Shown here piece by piece: positions 1 through 5,298 of a stretch of DNA of 6,921 nucleotides. Position 1 is the stretch's first letter; each line of letters opens with the position of its first letter. The stretch is from NCBI GenBank assembly GCA_000436755.1, contig FR887303.1, forward strand, positions 1-6,921. The letters run 5' to 3'. Below the pieces are notes generated by a model. It was not told where the DNA came from, did no database searches, and saw only the letters and a list, made by a program, of their open reading frames with translations. The DNA comes from Clostridium sp. CAG:253 (GTDB lineage Bacteria > Bacillota > Clostridia > Lachnospirales > Lachnospiraceae). Made by a program: the position numbers and the translations under genes.

Positions 1-29
1 AAAAATGAGAATTTCACGAAGCAAAACTG

Positions 30-38
30 TGATATAAT
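30..38 (+). promoter_or_regulatory. Extended -10 promoter
   Basis: The sequence TGATATAAT is a perfect extended -10 element (TGn followed by TATAAT). No good -35 hexamer sits 16-18 bp upstream (TTTCAC at 12-17 is weak and too close), but extended -10 promoters often do without one. Transcription would start near position 45 and run into the hairpin at 75-105 and then the recombinase gene. The assignment is by consensus match only. Confidence 0.6.
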
Positions 39-74
39 GCTAATATCGCAAGAGTAGGAACAGTAGTTTTGATT

Positions 75-105
75 AAGGAGAGGATGCAGATCTTCTCCTT
101 TTTTT
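75..105 (+). terminator. Intrinsic terminator or attenuator in the recombinase leader
   Basis: AAGGAGAGGA (75-84) pairs with TCTTCTCCTT (91-100) through ten base pairs, one of them G-T, around a six-base loop. A run of seven T (99-105) follows. This is a textbook Rho-independent terminator. It sits only about 30 nt after the predicted transcription start and about 40 nt before the recombinase start. It would therefore either release a short RNA of about 60 nt or act as an attenuator that limits recombinase expression. Confidence 0.75.
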
Positions 106-146
106 GTACACTTATAACGGTTATTGTACTGTTGGGAGGTGGTTGG

Positions 147-704
147 TTGAATACTGTTGAGCCTATAAGAGATTTAGATGTTGTGATGGATATTGCTGAA
201 TACCTAAAAGGTAAGAGCGATAGGGATTATGTGATGTTTATGTTTGGTATATACACAGGATTGAGGATATCTGATATTTTAAAGTTCCGTGTACGTGATG
301 TCAGAGATAAAGATGCTGTTTATATCAGGGAGAAAAAGACTGGAAAGGAGAAAAGATTTCCTATCAATGTAGAGCTTAAGCCTGTTATAAAAGATTATAT
401 ATATGGCAAGGATGACTATGAGTATCTGTTTAAGTCTCCAAGAGGCAACAGACCGATTACCAGACAGCAGGCTTACAACATTCTATCTGAAGCAGGCAGA
501 CAATTCGATATTGATAAGATAGGAACGCATACTCTTAGAAAGACTTTTGGGTATCATATGTATCAGCAGACGCATGATGCAGTGACGATAAAGGAAATAC
601 TTAATCATTCAGATATATCAATTACACTCAGATATATTGGAATAAATCAGGATAATAAGGACAAAGCAATAAAGAATTTATCATTTAAGAAGCGAAAAAG
701 GTAG
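147..704 (+). CDS. Catalytic-domain-only tyrosine recombinase (phage integrase family)
   Basis: A tyrosine recombinase would break and rejoin DNA through a 3'-phosphotyrosine link. I start it at TTG 147 because GGGAGGTGG (134-142) is an excellent Shine-Dalgarno at the right distance. This gives 185 aa. The frame is open back to TTG 69, but that part runs through the terminator hairpin and has no ribosome site. In 185-aa numbering the catalytic set appears complete: Arg40 in TGLRISD, a lysine around 64-67 in REKKTGK, His128 and Arg131 in HTLR, His154 in LNHSD, and Tyr163 in LRYIG. The protein is far shorter than full integrases (about 350-400 aa): the N-terminal arm-binding and SAM-like core-binding domains are absent. 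Small recombinases of this type are found just before the packaging genes of Firmicute phages, and their role there is not well established. Its own promoter region and terminator make it a separate transcription unit. Family: confident. Function (integration, resolution or regulation): unknown. Confidence 0.85.
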   Translation: MNTVEPIRDLDVVMDIAEYLKGKSDRDYVMFMFGIYTGLRISDILKFRVRDVRDKDAVYIREKKTGKEKRFPINVELKPVIKDYIYGKDDYEYLFKSPRGNRPITRQQAYNILSEAGRQFDIDKIGTHTLRKTFGYHMYQQTHDAVTIKEILNHSDISITLRYIGINQDNKDKAIKNLSFKKRKR

Positions 705-715
705 CTTCTTTTTTT
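687..715 (+). terminator. Intrinsic terminator after the recombinase
   Basis: AAGAAGC (687-693) pairs perfectly with GCTTCTT (704-710) around a ten-base loop, followed by further T to 715. The stem overlaps the recombinase stop codon (702-704), so the last codons double as the 5' arm. It separates the recombinase from the downstream late genes. Confidence 0.7.
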
Positions 716-727
716 ATTATATGCGGT

Positions 728-754
728 ATTTGACATATTAAAGGTGTGTCAAAT
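728..754. repeat. Inverted repeat, copy 1 (ATTTGACA / TGTCAAAT)
   Basis: Perfect 8-bp arms ATTTGACA (728-735) and TGTCAAAT (747-754) are separated by 11 bp. The right arm is followed by GAG, as in copy 2. It lies in the gene-free stretch 705-848 between the recombinase terminator and the HNH gene. It looks like a dimeric protein-binding site, either an operator or a recombinase core-type site. Confidence 0.7.
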
Positions 755-804
755 GAGGGTAAATAATTTTGTTGCACTCTAATGAAAGAACACAGATAAA
801 GATG

Positions 805-833
805 ATTTGACAAAATATAAAGATATGTCAAAT
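805..833. repeat. Inverted repeat, copy 2 (ATTTGACA / TGTCAAAT)
   Basis: The same perfect 8-bp arms, ATTTGACA (805-812) and TGTCAAAT (826-833), are here separated by 13 bp. The spacer shares TAAAG with copy 1, and the right arm is again followed by GAG. The right arm ends 15 bp before the HNH start codon and lies just upstream of its Shine-Dalgarno. The two copies are offset by 77 bp (left arms) and 79 bp (right arms). A protein bound here could control entry into the late genes. Confidence 0.7.
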
Positions 834-848
834 GAGTGAGGTTGAGAG

Positions 849-1166
849 ATGGCAAAGGAATATGCGTACAAATTTTATCACAGCAAAGCATGGAAAGACT
901 GTAAGAGGTCTTTTATAAGTGAGAGGATTGCGGTCGATGGAGGTATGTGTCAGGAATGTGGTAAACAGCTTGGATATATCGTACATCATCGTACACACAT
1001 TACACCTGAGAACATATTAAATCCTGATATTACTTTAAATCATGGCAATTTAGAGTATGTCTGTAAGGATTGTCATGATAAGTTCGATGGGCATGGAGTT
1101 AATAACAAGAGACAGGGCTTGCTTGTCATGTTCGATGAGAACGGACAGCCGATAGCAAAGCTCTAA
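849..1166 (+). CDS. Phage HNH endonuclease of the packaging module
   Basis: 105 aa. The ATG at 849 follows GTGAGG at a suitable distance. It is a zinc-stabilised HNH (beta-beta-alpha metal) nuclease. The metal-binding cysteines form two pairs, C34-x-x-C37 and C72-x-x-C75. The catalytic face is H46-H47, N67 (in GNLEYVC) and H76 directly after the second cysteine pair. The length and the start (KFYHSKAWKDCKRSF) are typical of the small HNH proteins encoded next to phage terminases. In HK97-like cos phages such proteins (HK97 gp74 is the model) assist the terminase in cutting concatemeric DNA at cos. The neighbouring small and large terminases support this role. It is followed by the C-run-rich gap proposed below as a cos region. 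A free-standing homing endonuclease is less likely given its position. Confidence 0.92.
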   Translation: MAKEYAYKFYHSKAWKDCKRSFISERIAVDGGMCQECGKQLGYIVHHRTHITPENILNPDITLNHGNLEYVCKDCHDKFDGHGVNNKRQGLLVMFDENGQPIAKL

Positions 1167-1270
1167 CCCCCCCTGTTTATTGGCGTTTGGGGCGTTTTAA
1201 AAACACCGGTAGCCCAGATTGATTTGAAACGCAGGTCATTTCACAAGGGGGGTGTGGTATCAGGAGGTGA
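1167..1270. other. Candidate cos / terminase recognition region
   Basis: This stretch lies between the HNH gene and the small terminase and is clearly non-coding in character. It begins with seven C (1167-1173) and contains six G (1247-1252), which could pair with them. GGCGTTT occurs at 1182-1188 and 1191-1197, and its core GCGTTT occurs inverted at 1227-1232. An imperfect 17-bp palindrome spans 1191-1207 with one mismatched pair. AACACCGG occurs at 1202-1209 and again at 1283-1290, just inside the small terminase gene. In cos phages the cleavage site and small-terminase binding sites commonly lie next to the terminase genes. The position of any cut cannot be read from sequence alone. Confidence 0.4.
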
Positions 1271-1277
1271 GAATAGA

Positions 1278-1712
1278 GTGGTAACACCGGAAGAAATTGA
1301 AGAGGAAGCAATGCGGAGGGATGAAAAAGCAGACAGTATTTCGCTGTATTTAGACAAACAAAAGCGGGTGAAAAAAGAAGTTGCAAGATTGAAGCGGTTG
1401 TTTAAGGAGATTGACGAGAACAAAAAGAAACTTGTCTTTGCTACTATTGATGATGTTGCTTTTATGAGTATCACGATGCAGGACCTCAGGGAAAATATCA
1501 TTCGTGACGGAACTACAGTGGAATACAAGAATGGCGAAAATCAATACGGAACTAAACAGAGTCCTGATGCACAGCTTTATTTACAGTTTTCTCAGAAACA
1601 GACCCAGGCAATGAGGATATTGCAGGATTGTCTTCCGAAAACGAAAGCCGTTGAGGTTGTTGAGAAAGACGATGGCTTTGACGAGTTTGTTGGAGGGCGT
1701 GAGGATGTATGA
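1278..1712 (+). CDS. Phage terminase small subunit (P27-type)
   Basis: The small terminase recognises the packaging site on concatemeric phage DNA and hands it to the large subunit. I start at GTG 1278 because AGGAGGTGA (1262-1270) lies exactly at Shine-Dalgarno distance, giving 144 aa. The frame is open to TTG 1224, but that start has no ribosome site. The N-terminal half is highly charged and helical (runs of E, K and R), as expected for a DNA-binding and oligomerising region. The C-terminal half carries the block typical of P27-family subunits: a helix ending in RDG, then VEYKNGENQYGTKQSPDAQLY, then a helix ending in LLP-like DCLPKTK. The acidic tail (EKDDGFDEF) may contact the large subunit. 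Its stop overlaps the large terminase start as ATGA at 1709-1712, so translation is coupled. Confidence 0.88.
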   Translation: MVTPEEIEEEAMRRDEKADSISLYLDKQKRVKKEVARLKRLFKEIDENKKKLVFATIDDVAFMSITMQDLRENIIRDGTTVEYKNGENQYGTKQSPDAQLYLQFSQKQTQAMRILQDCLPKTKAVEVVEKDDGFDEFVGGREDV

Positions 1713-3397
1713 GAAGATATTGTTTAGATTACAATCCTATCCTTGAGTATTTTGACAGGATTGAAAAAGGTGAGATTAAAGTATCAAATAAGATATACAG
1801 ATGGTACAAGTATCTTGCATGGCATATTAAAAATCCGGATGAATATCATTACTCGGCAAAGAGAGCAAATCATGTTTTAGAGTTTGCGGAAAACTATTGT
1901 AAATTGTCAAAACATAAGAAAGGAACAACAAATGATGTTCGTTTAGAACTGTGGGAACAGGCACATCTTGCCGCCGTGTTTGGCTTTATTGATGATAATG
2001 GAAACAGACAGTGTAGAGAGTCGATTTTTATTGTTGGTAAGAAAAATGGTAAGTCGCTGCTTGCGTCTATCGTTGGTTTGTATCTTCTTATTGCGGATGG
2101 AGAGCCGGGAGCGGAGATATATGCTGTTGCGACTAAGAGAGAACAGGCAAATATCATTTGGGAAGAAGCAAAGAGAATGGTGCTTAAATCGGCGGCACTT
2201 CGCAAAAGGATAAAGCCGCTTGTGTCAAAGCTGTCCAGTGAGGAGTTTAATAATGGTGTGTATAGACCACTTGCATCTGACAAAGATAGTCTTGACGGTC
2301 TGAATGTTCATGGCTGTATGATGGATGAAATTCATCAGTGGAAGAATGGCAAAGCATTGTATGACATTATGGCAGATGGTGTGACGGCTAGAGACCAGCC
2401 GCTTATATATATCACATCTACGGCAGGAACTATCAGGGAAGATATTTACGACCAAAAATATGATGAAGCTGAGAGAGTTATCAATGGTCTTTTTGATGAT
2501 AACGGCTATAAAGATCCACATTTGTTCCCGTTTATTTATGAGCTTGACAGCCGTAATGAATGGGTTCAGGAAGATTGCTGGATTAAGGCAAACCCCGGCT
2601 TGGGAACCATCAAGAATAAAGATACACTGAGAGACAAAGTAAGAAAAGCTCAGGAAAATCCGCTTCTTGTAAAGAACCTTGTTTGCAAAGAGTTTAATAT
2701 CAGAGAGACATCATCAGAGAGCTGGCTTAATTTTGAAGATATTGATAATAACGCATTATTTGATATAGCAGAGCTTAAACCAAGGTATGGAATAGGCGGC
2801 AATGACTTGTCATCAACCAATGACCTGACAAATGCAACAATGCTTTTCATGGTGCCCGGTGATGATAATATCTATGTTGAGCAGATGTACTGGATTCCGG
2901 AAGATTTGGTGGAGCAAAGAGTAAAAGAAGATAAAATTCCTTATGATTTATGGATTGAACAGGGGTGGATGAGAACATGTCCCGGAAATAAAATACATTA
3001 CAAGTATGTGGTCGAGTGGTTCAAAGAAATGCAGCTTGAAAAAGATATTTATCTTTTCAAGGATGGCTATGACGCATGGAGTGCAACATATTTTGTTGAG
3101 GAAATGAACGACACATTTGGCCGCAGCGTTATGGAGCCGGTGGCACAGGGAAAGAAAACTTTATCTTCTCCAATGAAATCATTGGGTGCTGACCTTAAGG
3201 CAAAGAGAATTATTTACAACAACAATCCGGTGCTTAAATGGTGCATATGCAATACATCTGTTGATATTGATAAAAATAATAATATCCAGCCTTGTAAGGG
3301 TACAAGTCCTACAAGGAGAATTGACGGTCTTGCCGGTCTGCTGGATGCGTATGTTATGCTTGAAAATCACCTTGAAGAATATCTGTCTCTTATATAA
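1709..3397 (+). CDS. terL: Phage terminase large subunit (ATPase and nuclease, Terminase_1 type)
   Basis: 562 aa, full length for the family. It is the packaging motor: its N-terminal ATPase pumps DNA through the portal and its C-terminal RNase H-like nuclease cuts the concatemer. Visible ATPase motifs are the Walker A-like loop GKKNGKS (110-116), the following segment ADGEPGAEIYAVATKREQA (129-147) typical of this family, Walker B with catalytic acid MMDEIH (D206, E207), and the coupling motif YITSTAG (234-240). In the nuclease half, candidate metal-binding acids are D366 in GGNDLSSTND, D455 in GYDAWSAT, and D539 or D546 in RIDGLAGLLDAY. The start ATG overlaps the small terminase stop. The portal gene follows after 20 bp, which fits the motor docking on the portal vertex. 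No truncation or missing motif is seen. Confidence 0.96.
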   Translation: MRRYCLDYNPILEYFDRIEKGEIKVSNKIYRWYKYLAWHIKNPDEYHYSAKRANHVLEFAENYCKLSKHKKGTTNDVRLELWEQAHLAAVFGFIDDNGNRQCRESIFIVGKKNGKSLLASIVGLYLLIADGEPGAEIYAVATKREQANIIWEEAKRMVLKSAALRKRIKPLVSKLSSEEFNNGVYRPLASDKDSLDGLNVHGCMMDEIHQWKNGKALYDIMADGVTARDQPLIYITSTAGTIREDIYDQKYDEAERVINGLFDDNGYKDPHLFPFIYELDSRNEWVQEDCWIKANPGLGTIKNKDTLRDKVRKAQENPLLVKNLVCKEFNIRETSSESWLNFEDIDNNALFDIAELKPRYGIGGNDLSSTNDLTNATMLFMVPGDDNIYVEQMYWIPEDLVEQRVKEDKIPYDLWIEQGWMRTCPGNKIHYKYVVEWFKEMQLEKDIYLFKDGYDAWSATYFVEEMNDTFGRSVMEPVAQGKKTLSSPMKSLGADLKAKRIIYNNNPVLKWCICNTSVDIDKNNNIQPCKGTSPTRRIDGLAGLLDAYVMLENHLEEYLSLI

Positions 3398-3417
3398 ATT
3401 TTTGGAAGGGAGAAATT

Positions 3418-4599
3418 GTGGGAATTTTTAGTAGATTTAAAAATGTAAGTAAGAAAAGCTCTTTCCAAATGATTACCGATGTCGGCAATGGATTTTATGC
3501 GTGGAATGGTAAGTTGTATCAGTCTGATGTAGTGCGTTCATGTATAAGACCCAAGACAAAGGCTATAGGTAAGGCGGTGGCTAAACATATCCGGGAAACA
3601 TTTAAAAAAGATGGGTCAAAGGATATTGCTGTAAATCCCATGCCATACATAAAAAATCTTTTGGAAGAACCTAATGAGTATATGTCCGGGCAGATGATGC
3701 AGGAGAAAGTTGCAAATCAGCTTGCTCTTAATCATAATGCTTTTATTTTGATAATAAGGGATGATTTTGGTCTGCCCTGTGGCTTATATCCGATACCGGC
3801 TGCATCTGTTGATGCAAAATATTATAATCAGGTGCTTTATCTTAAATTTTATTTTCAAAATGGCAAGTGGATGGAAATACCGTACACGGATATTATTCAT
3901 TTGCGTGAAGATTATTGCGATAACGATATATTTGGTGAACCGCCGGGAAAAGCACTGGTGGAACTTATGAATGTTGTGACTACATCGGACCAGGGAATTA
4001 TCAAGGCTGTTAAAAATGGTGCTGTGATAAGGTGGCTGCTCAAATTTAGTTCCACATCGTTAAGACCTGAAGATACACAGGAGCAGGCAAGGCAATTTGC
4101 TGAGAATTATTTAAATACAGCTTCAAAATCGTTTGGAGTGGCAGCAGTTGATTCTAAAGCGGAGGCACAGCAGATAAAACCTAATGATTATGTACCCAAT
4201 GCGGCACAGACGGACAGAACCATACAAAGAGTGTATGGTTTTTTTAACACAAATGACAAGATTGTTCATTCAAATTATGACGAGGACGAGTGGATTTCAT
4301 ACTATGAGGCTGCGATAGAGCCTATCATATGCCAGATGGCAAATGAATATACAAGAAAACTGTTTTCAAGAAAGCAGAGAAATGGTGGTAATAAAATCAT
4401 ATTTGAAAGCAGCAATCTTACTTTTGCAAGTATGAGCACAAAGCTGCAGCTTACTTCTTTTGTTGACAGAGGAATAATGACTATAAACGAGGTCAGACAG
4501 TATCTTAATCTTGCACCTGTTCCGGGTGGAGATGTTGCACTGCTCAGGAAAGATACCGGAAAGCTGAAAGAGGGAGGTGGAAGTGATGGTGAAGATTGA
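3418..4599 (+). CDS. HK97-type portal protein
   Basis: 393 aa, within the usual range for HK97-type portals. Twelve copies would form the ring at one capsid vertex through which DNA enters and leaves. The GTG start at 3418 follows GGAAGGGAG at 3404-3412. Family hallmarks in order: an N-terminal segment with YQSDVVRSCIRPKTKAIG (34-51), LLEEPNEYMSG (81-91), LALNHNAFILI (102-112), the beta-rich stretch with LYPIPAASV (123-131), IHLRED (160-165) and PPGKALVEL (175-183). The tunnel-loop region is DRTIQRVYGFFNTNDKIV (266-283) and the C-terminal part is MTINEVRQYLNLAPVPGGD (354-372). It ends in a Gly/Asp-rich tail that overlaps the protease start by 14 bp, implying translational coupling. A terminator-like hairpin lies inside the gene at 4218-4245. 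Confidence 0.95.
   Translation: MGIFSRFKNVSKKSSFQMITDVGNGFYAWNGKLYQSDVVRSCIRPKTKAIGKAVAKHIRETFKKDGSKDIAVNPMPYIKNLLEEPNEYMSGQMMQEKVANQLALNHNAFILIIRDDFGLPCGLYPIPAASVDAKYYNQVLYLKFYFQNGKWMEIPYTDIIHLREDYCDNDIFGEPPGKALVELMNVVTTSDQGIIKAVKNGAVIRWLLKFSSTSLRPEDTQEQARQFAENYLNTASKSFGVAAVDSKAEAQQIKPNDYVPNAAQTDRTIQRVYGFFNTNDKIVHSNYDEDEWISYYEAAIEPIICQMANEYTRKLFSRKQRNGGNKIIFESSNLTFASMSTKLQLTSFVDRGIMTINEVRQYLNLAPVPGGDVALLRKDTGKLKEGGGSDGED
4218..4245 (+). terminator. Terminator-like hairpin inside the portal gene
   Basis: AACCATACA (4218-4226) pairs perfectly with TGTATGGTT (4232-4240) around the loop AAGAG, and seven T in a row (4239-4245) follow. The form is that of an intrinsic terminator, although the stem has only three G-C pairs. 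It encodes the portal segment around RTIQRVYGFF, which is conserved in the family, so it may simply be a product of codon choice. Confidence 0.35.
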
Positions 4600-5296
4600 T
4601 GCAAAAGGAACTATTGTAAACAATGATGATAAGTGGATATATGATTGGTTTGGTTATGATGCTTTTTGTCCGAAAGATATTGATAAACAGCTTGAGGATG
4701 CAAATGGTGATGATGTAACTATCGTTATTAACAGCGGTGGTGGTGATGTTTTTGCCGGTTCTGATATGTCTTATAGTATCAGTCAGTATAAAGGTAATAT
4801 TCAGGCGGATATAAGCGGTTCATGTTGTAGTGCTGCAAGCATCGTGGCGTGTGCAACAGGTCATGTGAGAGCGTTTCCAACCGCCATGTATATGATTCAT
4901 AATGTTTCAAGCGGTGCAAGAGGCGATTATCACGATATGGATAAACAGTCGCAGATATTACAGACAGCAAACAGAGCAATATCAGCTATTTATCAGCAGA
5001 AAACAGGCAGGAGTGAAAAAGAATTGCTTGACCTGATGGATAGAGAGTCATGGTTTGATGTAAAAACTGCTATGAAATATGGTTTTGTTGATGAACTGAT
5101 AGAAACAGGCAGAAACGGCAATATGCCGTTTAGCATGAATAACGCATTTGGTGGAATCATACCGGATGAAACAAAGGCGAAGATAAGGAATCTTATCAAA
5201 GGTGCAGAAACAGGAAGTCTTGCTGATAAATCAAGTGAGGCTTTTTTTGTTGCTAAGGAAAAAATCAAAATTTTAAGAATGAAAGGGGAAATTTGA
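4586..5296 (+). CDS. ClpP-like prohead maturation protease (S14 family)
   Basis: I start it at ATG 4586, eight bases after GGGAGG (4572-4577), giving 236 aa. GTG 4577 and GTG 4583 are also in frame but overlap or crowd the ribosome site. It is a serine protease of the ClpP fold used by HK97-like phages to remove the scaffold part of the capsid protein inside the prohead. Seen in the sequence: the oxyanion-loop motif INSGGGDVFAG (49-58), the nucleophile region SCCSAASIVACA (Ser82 or Ser85, the latter more likely), His105 in MYMIHN, and a third triad position at Glu154 in DRESWF, ahead of the typical AMKYGFVDEL (162-171). Residues from about 175 onward are a non-catalytic tail. It overlaps the portal gene and ends next to the capsid start. 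No separate scaffold gene is present, which fits a protease acting on a scaffold fused to the capsid protein. Confidence 0.93.
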   Translation: MVKIDAKGTIVNNDDKWIYDWFGYDAFCPKDIDKQLEDANGDDVTIVINSGGGDVFAGSDMSYSISQYKGNIQADISGSCCSAASIVACATGHVRAFPTAMYMIHNVSSGARGDYHDMDKQSQILQTANRAISAIYQQKTGRSEKELLDLMDRESWFDVKTAMKYGFVDELIETGRNGNMPFSMNNAFGGIIPDETKAKIRNLIKGAETGSLADKSSEAFFVAKEKIKILRMKGEI

Positions 5297-5298
5297 AC

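Noticed and set aside
45..105. T-box riboswitch-like words (AGAGTAG, CAGTAG, GGAGAGGATGCAG) before the terminator.
   Set aside because: The region is too short for a stem I with a specifier loop and no T-box antiterminator consensus is present. The resemblance is only in short words.
69..146. Upstream extension of the recombinase to TTG 69, adding a hydrophobic 26-residue segment that looks like a signal or membrane anchor.
   Set aside because: The segment is encoded across the terminator hairpin and T-tract, has no ribosome site, and would be odd on a DNA recombinase. TTG 147 has a near-perfect Shine-Dalgarno.
730..812. TTGACA at 730-735 and 807-812 as -35 promoter elements for the late operon.
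   Set aside because: No acceptable -10 hexamer lies 16-18 bp downstream of either on the + strand, and the reverse-strand equivalents (from TGTCAA) also lack one. The symmetry of the repeats explains the words better.
1224..1277. Upstream extension of the small terminase to TTG 1224.
   Set aside because: No Shine-Dalgarno precedes it. It reads through the G-run and the real ribosome site AGGAGGTGA (1262-1270), which serves GTG 1278.
1894..2283. A 129-codon open frame on the minus strand inside the large terminase gene, and other minus-strand frames throughout.
   Set aside because: They lie antisense to well-supported genes, lack ribosome sites, have no recognisable domains and show composition typical of complementary-strand shadows.
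5113..5131. Perfect hairpin AAACGGCA-ATA-TGCCGTTT inside the protease gene.
   Set aside because: There is no T-tract, and one eight-base inverted repeat with a short loop is not surprising in about 7 kb. It encodes the linker after the protease domain and has no other supporting signal.
5293..5298. TTG 5293 as the capsid start.
   Set aside because: It is only four bases from the last G of the Shine-Dalgarno. ATG 5299, two codons later, is a better codon at a better distance, though the difference in product is only two residues.
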